A stretch of 64,000 nt of DNA. Origin: Sphingobacteriales bacterium 16-39-50. GTDB taxonomy: Bacteria > Bacteroidota > Bacteroidia > Sphingobacteriales > Sphingobacteriaceae. The stretch's first letter is position 1. Each line of letters opens with the position of its first letter. The stretch lies in NCBI GenBank assembly GCA_002257025.1, contig NCHA01000009.1, positions 33,974-97,973 of the forward strand, read 5' to 3'. The position numbers were made by a program, and so were the translations under genes. Positions 1-9,054 of the stretch are shown here, one piece after another. Below the pieces are notes generated by a model. That model was not told the DNA's origin, ran no database searches, and was given only the letters and a program-made list of their open reading frames with translations.

Positions 1-632
1 CGCTCTCTCCATTCCAATGTCAGTTCTTTCAGATCAACCAGCCTCTGAAGCCATTCTTTGTTTTCAGGGTCATGATATCTTACAAAATTTACATTCATCA
101 CTGATATCTTTTCAGGATGTGAGCTAAGATGGATCAGCTTGTCGGTCTTCTTTACCAGGCCTGTTTTGATAGTCCTGAAATAATACCCTGTAAGCCCGGT
201 TTGCTGTAAATGGACAGGGAACTGCTTATAATTGTACCTGATTCCAATCATATAACAAGGACCACGGGGCTCTGAGACTTCTACTATTGCTTCGCCAAGT
301 TGATAACGGTCCCCGATAAAAATATGTTCTTCATTGGCATTTTGACCACTAAGCGTCAAATTTTCCCCAAAAGCTGCAGATTCCAGATCGAATCCAAGTT
401 CTGCCTTCCACTTTTTAAAATGATCAGAATTATAGCAGCATATGGCTTTATCATTTCCGCCATGATGTTTTGTGTCTACGATTATGTCACCAGTAAATCC
501 AGTCATTCCCAGCTCGATGGAATCAGCTGATATAGCTTTTTTGCAGTATGCGGAATATGCTTTCTGATGTTCAGAAACTAATAGCTCAGGCTTGCCGAGT
601 ATATTGATTGATGAGATACTGATATTTTTCAT
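1..632 (-). CDS. MOSC domain protein, YiiM-like (3' end outside window)
   Basis: Reading the minus strand from an ATG at 632 gives about 210 codons open to the window edge, so the C-terminus is missing. The protein shows the MOSC/YiiM layout: KHHGGNDKA near residue 55, FGENLT near residue 88, IGDRYQLG, then SEPRGPC with the conserved cysteine near residue 125, followed by GYYFRTIKTG. MOSC domains bind or transfer sulfur at a molybdenum cofactor; YiiM-type proteins reduce N-hydroxylated compounds. The specific substrate here is unknown. The next gene on the same strand (UbiA-like) ends 113 bp upstream, with inverted repeats between them, so this is probably a separate transcript. Confidence 0.85.
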   Translation of the reverse strand, partial: MKNISISSINILGKPELLVSEHQKAYSAYCKKAISADSIELGMTGFTGDIIVDTKHHGGNDKAICCYNSDHFKKWKAELGFDLESAAFGENLTLSGQNANEEHIFIGDRYQLGEAIVEVSEPRGPCYMIGIRYNYKQFPVHLQQTGLTGYYFRTIKTGLVKKTDKLIHLSSHPEKISVMNVNFVRYHDPENKEWLQRLVDLKELTLEWRE

Positions 633-664
633 CCGTTTATTTATTGTTTTTTAAAGGTGATGAA

Positions 665-743
665 GCCCGTCCGAACGGCTTGGCCGGGCGGGCCATCATG
701 ATTTAATAATCACCCCCCTGTAGTTTGGATAAAATCATGATGG
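665..743. repeat. Two adjacent inverted repeats in a spacer
   Basis: First repeat: GCCCGTCCG at 665-673 against CGGGCGGGC at 685-693 (9 bp, one G-T wobble). Second repeat: CCATCATGATTT at 693-704 against its exact complement AAATCATGATGG at 732-743 (12 bp perfect, 27-nt loop containing CCCCCC). The pair lies directly after the stop of the UbiA-like gene (minus strand). It may act as a terminator or processing structure, but neither arm is followed by a T-run in that direction. Confidence 0.55.
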
Positions 744-745
744 TT

Positions 746-1624
746 TCATAAAATGATTGAGCCACAAAGAAGAAGCATAAAAAATTGAAGGATCATTGTA
801 CCATCCAGATACAAAAAGTAATAATATTCATTTTTTTTCCATTTTGATTTGAAGATTAACCATCCGGTAAATATTATAGTTAGGCTCAATCCAAAGAAGT
901 TGGCGTCAAAATGCTCAGTGAAAAGAACCAGTAAAATAATATATGCTCCAAGTAGGCCCTGGCAAATTAACAATGCCCATTTTTCTCCAAATAGTACAGG
1001 TATGGTTTTCAATTCATAAAATTTGTCCTGATAGATATCCCGAATATCGAAAGGCACCGTTATTGCAGCAATAAAAAGGAAGCGCTTAGCGATAAGTAAT
1101 ATAGTGTCATTTAATGTAACAGAAATCGCCTGATCATTTTCCATTTCAAGTATCGGGAGTAAAACACAACTCAATGCCCAGACTGATGCAATGAGAAATA
1201 GTTTTATTCCCGGAATGTTTCTCAAGCCGAATTTTTTATCATGAATAGTAAACAGCGGAAGATTGTAGGCCACAGATATCAGGGCAAGAGTGAATAGCAA
1301 GATCTTAGATGAAGTACTCAGAAATAAACTTAGGGGGATTATTGAAAATACCGAAATGATGCTGATTGTGATCATCAGCCGATAATGGGAAAATATCCAC
1401 CTGACCCTTGCTGATTTTGAATTCTCTGGATTTTTAGGCTTGGAGAGAACGATGCTGAAATTATAAAGTGCTAAAGTTGAGCTGAAAAGAAGCCCTAATA
1501 CATACATATCAGGTTTGACTTTTAGCAGCTGATAGGTAACCAAACCCTGAGCTACCGCACAAAGAGCAATAAAAATATTGCTGAATAAAAGAAGGTCGAT
1601 GCTCTGCCTAAGGTATTTGTTCAT
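746..1624 (-). CDS. UbiA prenyltransferase-like membrane protein
   Basis: 292 aa, almost entirely hydrophobic, with about eight or nine transmembrane segments. The second UbiA signature is clear: FDIRDIYQD followed by KTIPVLFG near residues 195-212, the Mg-diphosphate-binding loop of UbiA-type prenyltransferases. The first Asp-rich motif (NDxxDxxxD) is not found; the matching loop reads ALYNFSIVLSKPKNPENSK. It is therefore either a diverged enzyme or a non-catalytic paralog. It lies 20 bp downstream of the metallophosphoesterase gene on the same strand and is probably co-transcribed. Family placement is firm at the superfamily level; substrate is unknown. Confidence 0.65.
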   Translation of the reverse strand: MNKYLRQSIDLLLFSNIFIALCAVAQGLVTYQLLKVKPDMYVLGLLFSSTLALYNFSIVLSKPKNPENSKSARVRWIFSHYRLMITISIISVFSIIPLSLFLSTSSKILLFTLALISVAYNLPLFTIHDKKFGLRNIPGIKLFLIASVWALSCVLLPILEMENDQAISVTLNDTILLIAKRFLFIAAITVPFDIRDIYQDKFYELKTIPVLFGEKWALLICQGLLGAYIILLVLFTEHFDANFFGLSLTIIFTGWLIFKSKWKKNEYYYFLYLDGTMILQFFMLLLCGSIIL

Positions 1625-1644
1625 AGATAGAACCCGGGATTTTT

Positions 1645-2898
1645 TCAGGAATCCCCCCGGCGTAACTCAAAGATCGTAATTTCAGGTAAAATTCCAACCC
1701 GACCAGGATATCCTAAGAAGCCATATCCCACATTAACATAAAGCTGTTGTAATCCTTCTTTATAGTGTCCCGCCCATTCTTTATAAACGTATTGCGCAGG
1801 GCTCCACTGAAAGTTATCAGTTACCAGGCCAAACTGCATACCGTGTGTGTGGCCACTGAACATCGCGTCAATCTGAGGATATTCTGGTAAAACCTGTGCC
1901 CGCCAGTGTGATGGATCATGTGACAGCAATAACTTTACAGGTACATCATCAGTATCTTTTACCGCCAGATCCATACGACCATACTTCGCAAAGCGGCCAA
2001 CGCCCCAGTTTTCTATGCCTAAAATTGCAATCTCATCGCCATCAATCTTTAACCTGCGGTTTTCGTTAAGTAAAAGATCCCAGCCCATGTTTTTATGTGT
2101 CTGCTTAACATCTGCCAGATTTTTAATTTTAGCAGCCGAAGGTCCCTGTCCGTAATGATAATCCCCATAGTCATGGTTTCCAAGCACAGAGAAAACCCCA
2201 AGAGGAGCTTTCACTTTCGAGAAGATGTCCTGGTAATCATACATTTCGGAAGCAACATTATTTACCAGATCTCCGGTAAAAAATACCATATCCGGCTTTT
2301 CTTTCAGTAACATATCAACGCCACCGATAACTGCCTTACGGTCGTAGAAGCTACCCGAGTGAATATCTGAAAGCTGCCCGAGTTTAATTCCATCAAATGC
2401 TTTAGGCAAGTTTGGAAGATAAAGGGTTTTACGTTTTACACGATAATCATAGGCACTTGAAACAACACCGTAGGTGAGGGATGCTAAGGGTATTGCAGCA
2501 ACCAGAGTCCCGGCTTTAATCAAAAATTCAGATCGGGGTATGGCATTAGTTTTATTTAGCTCAGTGCTTTCTTTTCTTTTTAGCTTCCTGCTGATCCAAA
2601 CCATTAATCTGCGTAAATCATCAGTAATAAGAAATGGCAGAATAAATATTTTGGATACAAAGGTCAAAAAGAAAACTACCAAAATGATCGATCGGAGGAG
2701 GAATTTAATATTGAAAAATATACTTATAAAAACTCCGGCAATCAGCAGAAAGGTATATCCCCACCAGATATAGGTAAATGAAAGATGCTTTTGCCCTTTC
2801 CATTTCCAGCTGACAGAGCGTATTGCCCTGTAAATGTAGATATCAATAAGAATCAGTAGAATACTGATAATTATTAATCCAAAAATACGGTTAGCCAT
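1645..2898 (-). CDS. Membrane-anchored metallophosphoesterase
   Basis: 417 aa. The first ~150 residues hold about four transmembrane helices; the rest is a calcineurin-like phosphoesterase domain. Metal-ligand motifs are all present: QLSDIHSG (DxH), FFTGDLVN (GDxxN), VLGNHDYGD (GNHD), LLSHDP and FSGHTHGMQFG (GHTH). This matches YkuE/YaeI-like enzymes, some of which cleave phosphodiester or pyrophosphate bonds in envelope lipids such as UDP-diacylglucosamine. Substrate here is not deducible. The ATG at 2898 is 26 bp after the MoxR-type ATPase gene, which suggests a VWA-MoxR-phosphoesterase-UbiA-like transcript. Confidence 0.88.
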   Translation of the reverse strand: MANRIFGLIIISILLILIDIYIYRAIRSVSWKWKGQKHLSFTYIWWGYTFLLIAGVFISIFFNIKFLLRSIILVVFFLTFVSKIFILPFLITDDLRRLMVWISRKLKRKESTELNKTNAIPRSEFLIKAGTLVAAIPLASLTYGVVSSAYDYRVKRKTLYLPNLPKAFDGIKLGQLSDIHSGSFYDRKAVIGGVDMLLKEKPDMVFFTGDLVNNVASEMYDYQDIFSKVKAPLGVFSVLGNHDYGDYHYGQGPSAAKIKNLADVKQTHKNMGWDLLLNENRRLKIDGDEIAILGIENWGVGRFAKYGRMDLAVKDTDDVPVKLLLSHDPSHWRAQVLPEYPQIDAMFSGHTHGMQFGLVTDNFQWSPAQYVYKEWAGHYKEGLQQLYVNVGYGFLGYPGRVGILPEITIFELRRGDS

Positions 2899-2924
2899 TT
2901 TTATTTTAAGCTTGAGAACAGGAA

Positions 2925-4424
2925 TTAAAACTGATCCCGGTCTTCATTATATTCATCATCATCCTCAAACTCGGTATTGAAAAGACTGTTAAACATATCA
3001 TTAAAGCTAAATCCTTTATCGAGGAAGGATTTATTGATCAATGAAAATTCAGACAGTCCATGCAATAAGAACTCCATTAAGAGAATCTGCTGGTTTTTAC
3101 TTAGAGTCTTGTGAAAAGTTTTTATTACAGATTTTAGTCCGGGTACTGATTCCAGAGCTGCAATATATTCTTCCATTGACAGATCATCAACCAGGCTTAT
3201 CGTATTACCTGATGCAAACCAGTTGATTATATCTGCATATGGATTCGCTGCTTTTGCTTTCTTAAGCTTTTCAGGATCAGGAAAATAATTGAGCATCAGG
3301 GTTTTTATAGCTTTTCCAAGCAAAATATTTGCCACTTTACCCGGACCTTCCAGTTCGCCTTCATATACAAGTTCAATCTTTCCGGTGATTGCAGGAATTA
3401 CCCCAAGAAAATCCGAAATCCGAACAAATGTGCTGCTTTCACCATTGAGTAACATTCTTCGTTCAGCATTGCTGATCAGATTCTCATATGCAGAGATAGT
3501 CAGACGCGCAGAAACTCCCGATTTTTTATCAATGTATTCTGATTCACGTGCTTCAAAGGCAATCTGCTCAACAAGATCCTTTACTAATCCGTCAGCTTCG
3601 ATAGTGTTTCTTTGCGAAGCCGATAGCCTGGCTTCCTGCTGCGTAATCTTTCTCGAAATGTCAATGCTTTTTGGATAATGCGTTAAAATCTGACTTTCGA
3701 TTCGGTCTTTGAGAGGGGTCACAATTGCCCCACGATTGGTATAATCTTCAGGATTTGCTGTAAAGACAAACTGAATATCCAATGGCAGACGCAGTTTGAA
3801 TCCCCTGATCTGTATATCTTTTTCCTGAAGGATATTGAAAAGGGCTACCTGAATTCTTGCCTGCAAATCAGGGAGTTCATTTATCACAAAAATACCACGG
3901 TGGGCACGCGGGATCAATCCGAAATGGATTACCCTTTCGTCTGAATAGGTCAGTTTTAAGGTCGCTGCTTTAATAGGATCGACATCTCCAATAAGATCGG
4001 CAACTGTTACGTCAGGTGTAGCTAGCTTCTCGGTATACCGATCAGAACGGTGCAACCATGCAATCGGGGTATTGTCACCTTTAATTTCCATGGTATGATG
4101 ACCAAACCATGAAATTGGGTTTAAGGGGTCTTCAAATAATTCAGAACCTTCAATATATGGCACATATTCATCGAGCAGGTTGATCATCAGACGGGCAATA
4201 CGTGTTTTTGCCTGTCCGCGCAAGCCTAAGAGCAGAATGTTATGCTGAGATAAAATGGCAGTCTGCAGGTCAGGAATAACGGTATCTTCATAGCCAATAA
4301 TCCCTTCAAGTACTGTGTTTTTGTTCTTTAATTCGCGTATGAGATTTTCGCGGAGTTCTTCCTTTACTGATCGGGAAACATAACCCGATTCTTTTAGTTC
4401 TTTCAGTGTTTTGATATGCAGCAT
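2925..4424 (-). CDS. MoxR / magnesium-chelatase-I-like AAA+ ATPase
   Basis: About 499 aa from the ATG at 4424. Walker A is GLRGQAKT; Walker B is FVINELPD, in the context where MoxR/ChlI proteins carry it; a sensor-like FVFTANPEDYTNRG and the arginine-containing PLKDRIESQ follow. MoxR-type ATPases work with VWA proteins as chaperones that mature or assemble metalloenzymes and other complexes; the VWA partner is encoded immediately upstream. A start at 4481 would overlap that gene by 41 bp. I prefer 4424 because it leaves a 16-bp gap and gives an N-terminus (IKTLKELKESGY) that matches this ATPase group as I recall it. The C-terminus is Asp/Glu rich. Confidence 0.88.
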   Translation of the reverse strand: MLHIKTLKELKESGYVSRSVKEELRENLIRELKNKNTVLEGIIGYEDTVIPDLQTAILSQHNILLLGLRGQAKTRIARLMINLLDEYVPYIEGSELFEDPLNPISWFGHHTMEIKGDNTPIAWLHRSDRYTEKLATPDVTVADLIGDVDPIKAATLKLTYSDERVIHFGLIPRAHRGIFVINELPDLQARIQVALFNILQEKDIQIRGFKLRLPLDIQFVFTANPEDYTNRGAIVTPLKDRIESQILTHYPKSIDISRKITQQEARLSASQRNTIEADGLVKDLVEQIAFEARESEYIDKKSGVSARLTISAYENLISNAERRMLLNGESSTFVRISDFLGVIPAITGKIELVYEGELEGPGKVANILLGKAIKTLMLNYFPDPEKLKKAKAANPYADIINWFASGNTISLVDDLSMEEYIAALESVPGLKSVIKTFHKTLSKNQQILLMEFLLHGLSEFSLINKSFLDKGFSFNDMFNSLFNTEFEDDDEYNEDRDQF

Positions 4425-4440
4425 AATATCTGTCGAATTT

Positions 4441-5541
4441 CTATCTAATCGTTCTTCTTCTGTTCTTAATGTAATCCTCAAAAATGTATTCTCCCAGTCC
4501 TTTTAGTGAGCTATAAAAGGCCTTGCCTCCGTTTATTTCGGTAAACTGCCTGACAAACTGTTGAAGATATGGATCCCTGGCAATCATAAATGTAGTTATT
4601 GGTATCCCAAGCCGTTTACACTGTGCGGCCATTCCAAGGGTTTTATTAACCACCTTTCTATCGAGACCGATACTATTTTTATAGTACTTAGTACCTTCCT
4701 TTAAACAAGTTGGCTTCCCGTCGGTGATCATAAAGATCTGTTTATTATGGGTTTTTCGCCTCCTGAGCAGATCTACTGCAAGTTCCAGGCCTGCATATGT
4801 GTTGGTATGGTAAGGTCCTACCTGAAGATAAGGAAGTTCCTTTAAGGTTATTGGCCAGGCATCGTTTCCAAAAACAACGATATCAAGTGTATCTTTAGGG
4901 TATTTGGTTCGGATTAACTCAGCAAGTGCCATTGCTACCTTTTTTGCAGGTGTAATGCGATCTTCACCGTAGAGAATCATTGAATGAGAAATATCGATCA
5001 TCAGAACTGTTGAAGTAATGGTCTTATAGTCCTTTTCTTCAACTTCAAGATCTCTTTCGGTCATTGAGAAGTCGCCAATACCATGATTTACCTGGGCATT
5101 GTGGATAGATGCAGTCATATCGATCTGATCAAGGCTGTCACCAAACTGATATTCTCTTCTATCTGCATTTTTCTCTTCTCCGAGCCCTGAAATATTGGTG
5201 TTATGTCCACCTTTTCCAGACTTTTTGAGCTTCCCAAAGATTTCCTCCAGCGCTGATTGTCTGATACTTTGTTCGGTTTTTGAGGTGATTTTAAAGCCTT
5301 TGGGATTTTGATCATCATCTCCCAGATAGCCCTTCTTTTTCAGATCTTCTATGAAATCACCCATCCCGTAATCATCGCTGGTAAGCTTATATTGCTTATC
5401 CAACTCATTCATCCAGTCCAAAGCTTCGTTTGCATCCCCCGAAGTATAATTCAGGAGTTCGAGAAATAACTTTAAAAGTTCTTCGAAACCTCCTTTGGGA
5501 AGTTCATTTGGAATAAATTTCGAGAATGCGTGTCCCCGCAT
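4441..5541 (-). CDS. VWA domain protein, partner of the MoxR-like ATPase
   Basis: 366 aa. A von Willebrand A domain occupies roughly residues 175-340: strand-MIDAS motif MIDISHSM (DxSxS), a later conserved Thr in YHTNTYAG and an Asp in MITDGKPT. There is no signal peptide or transmembrane segment, so it is cytoplasmic, like the ChlD-type partners of MoxR ATPases. The N-terminal ~170 residues are charged and include a GGHNTNISG linker. First gene of the minus-strand group; the divergent neighbour starts about 118 bp away. The client protein is unknown. Confidence 0.85.
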   Translation of the reverse strand: MRGHAFSKFIPNELPKGGFEELLKLFLELLNYTSGDANEALDWMNELDKQYKLTSDDYGMGDFIEDLKKKGYLGDDDQNPKGFKITSKTEQSIRQSALEEIFGKLKKSGKGGHNTNISGLGEEKNADRREYQFGDSLDQIDMTASIHNAQVNHGIGDFSMTERDLEVEEKDYKTITSTVLMIDISHSMILYGEDRITPAKKVAMALAELIRTKYPKDTLDIVVFGNDAWPITLKELPYLQVGPYHTNTYAGLELAVDLLRRRKTHNKQIFMITDGKPTCLKEGTKYYKNSIGLDRKVVNKTLGMAAQCKRLGIPITTFMIARDPYLQQFVRQFTEINGGKAFYSSLKGLGEYIFEDYIKNRRRTIR

Positions 5542-5658
5542 GATTTGATTTTATCTTGATTTACGAAAAAACGAAGTTAAAGGTTTATGAATCTAAATAT
5601 GTTATCGACATGTCAAATAAAGGGATGGCCTGATTATTTAATATTCTTACTTTTAGAT

Positions 5659-6084
5659 ATGAAGAGAATTATGATCATGTTCCTGTTTTTTATGGGGACT
5701 TTGCAGGCATCAGCTCAGAATAATGATAAGATTTTAATCCTTAATCTTCTTGAGGATCAGCGACAGGCATGGAACAAGGGAGATATAGTGGAATATATGC
5801 AGGGATATTTGAAATCTGATTCATTGCTCTTTGTTGGTAAAAACGGACCGAAATATGGCTGGGATAATACACTCGCGAATTATAAAAGGGGGTATCCCGA
5901 TCAGAAAGCAATGGGTTTTTTGAGTTTTGACATTACAGAAGTTAGATTGATTTCTGCTGACCATGCATTTGTATTAGGTGCCTGGCATTTAAAGCGTGAA
6001 AAGGACGAACCAAAGGGGTTTTTCACTCTGATATTAAAGAAAATTAATGGTGAATGGAAGGTAATTGCCGATCATTCGAGCTAG
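5659..6084 (+). CDS. Exported DUF4440 / SnoaL-like (NTF2 fold) protein
   Basis: 141 aa from the ATG at 5659, which gives a clean signal peptide (MKRIMIMFLFF...ASAQ). A longer reading from 5587 would bury this signal. The mature part has the DUF4440 pattern: DQRQAWNKGDIVEYMQGY, LFVGKNGPKYGWDNTLANYKR, then VRLISADHAFVLGAW and a closing INGEWKVIADHSS. These are small NTF2-like alpha+beta-cone proteins; most have no known function and may bind small ligands in the periplasm. It converges with the SDR gene, 4 bp away, with no obvious terminator between them. Confidence 0.8.
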   Translation: MKRIMIMFLFFMGTLQASAQNNDKILILNLLEDQRQAWNKGDIVEYMQGYLKSDSLLFVGKNGPKYGWDNTLANYKRGYPDQKAMGFLSFDITEVRLISADHAFVLGAWHLKREKDEPKGFFTLILKKINGEWKVIADHSS

Positions 6085-6088
6085 AGCT

Positions 6089-6880
6089 TTAGGTAACTTT
6101 GGCTTTTCTTACAATCTTTGAAAACAATCCGGGTAGAAATCTTTTTAGCAAAACAGCATATTTCTCTTTTCCGCCAATATAAACCTCTTCTTTTCCGGAT
6201 TTTATCGCCTTTATAATTTGTCCGGCACATTCATCAGCAGACATCCCATTTGCCTGGGCATCATCCATTGTATTTTGCTTTGTTCCGTCAGCAGTTAAAG
6301 CATTAATCGTAACATTGGTTTTAATAAAACCCGGGCAAATGATGCTGATCTTGATTTTTGGATCGATTTCTGAACGCAGGGAATCGAAATAGCCATGTAA
6401 TGCATGCTTGGAAGCCGAATATGCCGAGCGGAATTTGGTGCCGAATTTTCCAACCAGGCTGCTGATGATCACAATATGCCCTGATTGATTTGATATCATT
6501 GAGGGGATAAGCGCCTTAGTCAGGGCAATCGCACCCCAGAAATTGATATTCATGATTTTTTTGGCAACATCCAGATCAGTATCCATTGCAAGAGAACGCT
6601 GACTCACACCTCCAGAATGAATAATGATATCAACCCTTCCAAAAATTTTCAGTGCTGCCATTGCTTTATCTTCCAACTCAAGGGTGTTTTCAAGATCAAG
6701 AGGCAGTACATGTACGTCCAGTTGATTCATCGTGCATTTGCCCTTTACAAGATATAGGCCTTCAGTACTCCTGGATGAAATGATCAGTTTGGCTCCGGCA
6801 ATATTCAGTTTATAGCAAAGAGCCTCACCTATTCCACTTGATGCCCCTGTGATCCAGACTATTTTATTCTTTAATTCCAT
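6089..6880 (-). CDS. Short-chain dehydrogenase/reductase
   Basis: 263 aa classical SDR. The Rossmann nucleotide motif TGASSGIG is at residues 11-18; NINFWGA, the catalytic IISSLVGKFG serine region and YSASK (catalytic Tyr/Lys) follow in order, then CPGFIKTNV. An Arg/Ser-rich RSTEGL after strand 2 suggests NADP(H) preference. C-terminus is basic (KRFLPGLFSKIVRKAK), as in DHRS7-like lipid or steroid oxidoreductases that sit at membranes. It starts 11 bp after hemW on the same strand, so the two are probably co-transcribed, although no functional link is known. Confidence 0.88.
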   Translation of the reverse strand: MELKNKIVWITGASSGIGEALCYKLNIAGAKLIISSRSTEGLYLVKGKCTMNQLDVHVLPLDLENTLELEDKAMAALKIFGRVDIIIHSGGVSQRSLAMDTDLDVAKKIMNINFWGAIALTKALIPSMISNQSGHIVIISSLVGKFGTKFRSAYSASKHALHGYFDSLRSEIDPKIKISIICPGFIKTNVTINALTADGTKQNTMDDAQANGMSADECAGQIIKAIKSGKEEVYIGGKEKYAVLLKRFLPGLFSKIVRKAKVT

Positions 6881-6891
6881 AAGATTGAAAG

Positions 6892-8025
6892 CTAATTAGC
6901 GCTGAGGAATAATTCTGAGGCAATATGGTCTGCAAAAAGTTTCCCTTCCCTTGTTAAGGTAACCAACTGTTCATTAATATTGATCCATTCCTTTTCGAGG
7001 AAGGGTTCCAGACCATTATAAATTTCATTTGAATAGTCTGATCCGAAGTTCTCCTTAATCGATTTCAGATTCATTCCCTTACTGGTACGCAGGGAGGTCA
7101 TGATGTATTCGTTGATCTTGTTTTCAGTACTCAGTATCTCAGTTTCTGCCGGAATCTTCTTCAATTCAATCCCATCAATGTATTTTGAATTGTTCGAAAT
7201 ATTCCATTGCCGGCTTTTTCCATTAAAAGAATGAGCAGATGGCCCGATGCCAAGATAATTTACCCCATCCCAGTAATTTGAATTATGCCTTGAATGCATG
7301 CCTGGTTTTGCAAAGTTTGAGATTTCATAGTGTTCAAAACCGGATTCTGTCAAATGGTCAATTAGCATCAGGAACTGTGACGCACTCTGGCCCTCATCCA
7401 TAATGGGCTGCTTACCTTTATTGATGAAGGCTGCCAATGCGGTTTTGGGTTCTACTGTGATAGAATAGGAAGAGATATGAGGAACATGGTATTCTATAAG
7501 CTGCTGAATATTAAATTCCCATTTTTCATTACTCAGAAGAGGGAATCCGTAAATAAGGTCGGCGGTAATATTCTCAAATCCTGCATCCTGAACTCTTTTT
7601 ATAGCACTTTGGGCTTCACTGGCAGTATGTGCACGGTTCATCCATTTCAAATCTTCTTCAAAAAATGATTGCACTCCAATACTGAAACGATTGATCAGGG
7701 TGCCTTTTATTTCCCTCACATACTGAGGATTCAGATCGTCGGGATTGGCCTCAAGGCTTATTTCCGCATCTGACAAGACATCAAACTGATCAGTGATCTG
7801 ACCTATCAGGATTTGCAATTCATCGGCACTCATTAGTGAAGGAGTACCACCGCCAAAATATATCGTTTCAATTTTTTCCTTATCCAGATAGTTCTTTCGA
7901 AGGATGATTTCAGATCTCAATGCATTTAGCATCTGATCTTTATATTGAGGAGAAGTGCTGAAATGAAAATCGCAATAGTGACAGGCTTTTTTGCAGAAAG
8001 GGATATGAATATAGATTCCGGCCAT
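6892..8025 (-). CDS. hemW: Radical SAM heme chaperone HemW
   Basis: 377 aa. Starts MAGIYIHIPFCKKACHYCDF, the HemW-type radical SAM cluster motif CxxxCxxC with the following F that separates HemW from coproporphyrinogen dehydrogenase HemN. ETIYFGGGTPSLM (SAM-binding GGGTP), EANPDDL, RFSIGVQSF, YEISNFA and NYWDGVNYLGIGPSAHS follow as expected. The C-terminal HemW domain is present. HemW binds heme and delivers it to respiratory-chain proteins; older annotations call it oxygen-independent coproporphyrinogen III oxidase. Confidence 0.92.
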   Translation of the reverse strand: MAGIYIHIPFCKKACHYCDFHFSTSPQYKDQMLNALRSEIILRKNYLDKEKIETIYFGGGTPSLMSADELQILIGQITDQFDVLSDAEISLEANPDDLNPQYVREIKGTLINRFSIGVQSFFEEDLKWMNRAHTASEAQSAIKRVQDAGFENITADLIYGFPLLSNEKWEFNIQQLIEYHVPHISSYSITVEPKTALAAFINKGKQPIMDEGQSASQFLMLIDHLTESGFEHYEISNFAKPGMHSRHNSNYWDGVNYLGIGPSAHSFNGKSRQWNISNNSKYIDGIELKKIPAETEILSTENKINEYIMTSLRTSKGMNLKSIKENFGSDYSNEIYNGLEPFLEKEWININEQLVTLTREGKLFADHIASELFLSAN

Positions 8026-8086
8026 TCTGCAAATCTACAACAATAGTGGAATCCTTTGTTTTATGAATGTCTGATCTTAATAATAC

Positions 8087-9052
8087 TTATTCAGCTGCTG
8101 CCATCTTTCTTTCTGCCAGTTTTTCTCTTCTATATCTTGCCATATTGATCATAAAAACACTGCCGAGGATAATAATAAGCCCAATTACCTGGATAGATGA
8201 GATTTGCTCGTTGGCAAAAAACACTCCCAGAAGCACGGCGACAACCGGGTTTACATAGGCATAGGTACTAACCTGCATTGCTGGTCTTTCTTTTAATAAC
8301 CATACATAAGCACTGAAACCTGCAATAGAACCCAAAACGACAAGGTATATTACGGCCATCCAGGCGTCTCCTGATACATCCTTCCATTGAAAACCATTGA
8401 ATTCATCACGAATGATAATTCCTGGGAGGAAAGCAATTCCTGCAGCTATCATTTGCCAGGTGCTGGTTACTATGATAGGGTCTTCTGATGATTTGTATTT
8501 AGAGTAAAGTGATCCCCCTGACCAGGTTATTGCCGCAATAACAAGCATAACCATACTGCTCATTTTTACAGATTCACTTCCCTGAAGAGAAAGAGCCTCA
8601 GAAACCTGTTCGCTAAAGAGCAGGATTACTCCGGCAAGTCCGATCAGCATGCCCGCAATTATTGATTTACTTCTTAAGTTCTCAGACCATTTAGGCTTGT
8701 CGAGCAAAACAAACCATAATGGAGCAGAGGAGACCATTATGGCTACCATTGCACTGGGCATACTTTGTTCAACCCAGATTATAATACCATTCCCGCAAAA
8801 AAGCATTAGTATTCCGCTAATCGCCGCATGCTTTATTCCTTTGGCTGCAAAAATATTTTCACCCTTATAAATGCACCAGGCAACCATAAGGACACCAGCG
8901 ATGATAAATCGTAAGGCACCTAAAATGAAAGGAGGAAAATCCTTAACGGCAATCTGAATAAAAAAGTAAGTTGAACCCCATACAATATAAACTATTGCAA
9001 AGGCGAGTACAACCATTAAAAGAGATGCTGATTTTTTGACAGGACTAGACAT
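8087..9052 (-). CDS. EamA-family DMT permease (YedA-like exporter)
   Basis: 321 aa with ten predicted transmembrane helices in two EamA repeats. The first repeat carries VWGSTYFFIQIAV and the second TWSGGSLYSKY, typical of the drug/metabolite transporter superfamily. Many members export amino acids or related metabolites. The start is 2 bp after the stop of the Lrp/AsnC regulator gene, so the pair is one transcript. That suggests the regulator senses the exported compound, most likely an amino acid (inference). C-terminal tail is charged and cytoplasmic. Confidence 0.88.
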   Translation of the reverse strand: MSSPVKKSASLLMVVLAFAIVYIVWGSTYFFIQIAVKDFPPFILGALRFIIAGVLMVAWCIYKGENIFAAKGIKHAAISGILMLFCGNGIIIWVEQSMPSAMVAIMVSSAPLWFVLLDKPKWSENLRSKSIIAGMLIGLAGVILLFSEQVSEALSLQGSESVKMSSMVMLVIAAITWSGGSLYSKYKSSEDPIIVTSTWQMIAAGIAFLPGIIIRDEFNGFQWKDVSGDAWMAVIYLVVLGSIAGFSAYVWLLKERPAMQVSTYAYVNPVVAVLLGVFFANEQISSIQVIGLIIILGSVFMINMARYRREKLAERKMAAAE

Positions 9053-9054
9053 GT

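Noticed and set aside
4425..4481. Upstream start for the MoxR-like ATPase
   Set aside because: It would overlap the VWA gene by 41 bp and adds a charged stretch atypical of the family; 4424 is preferred, though not proven.
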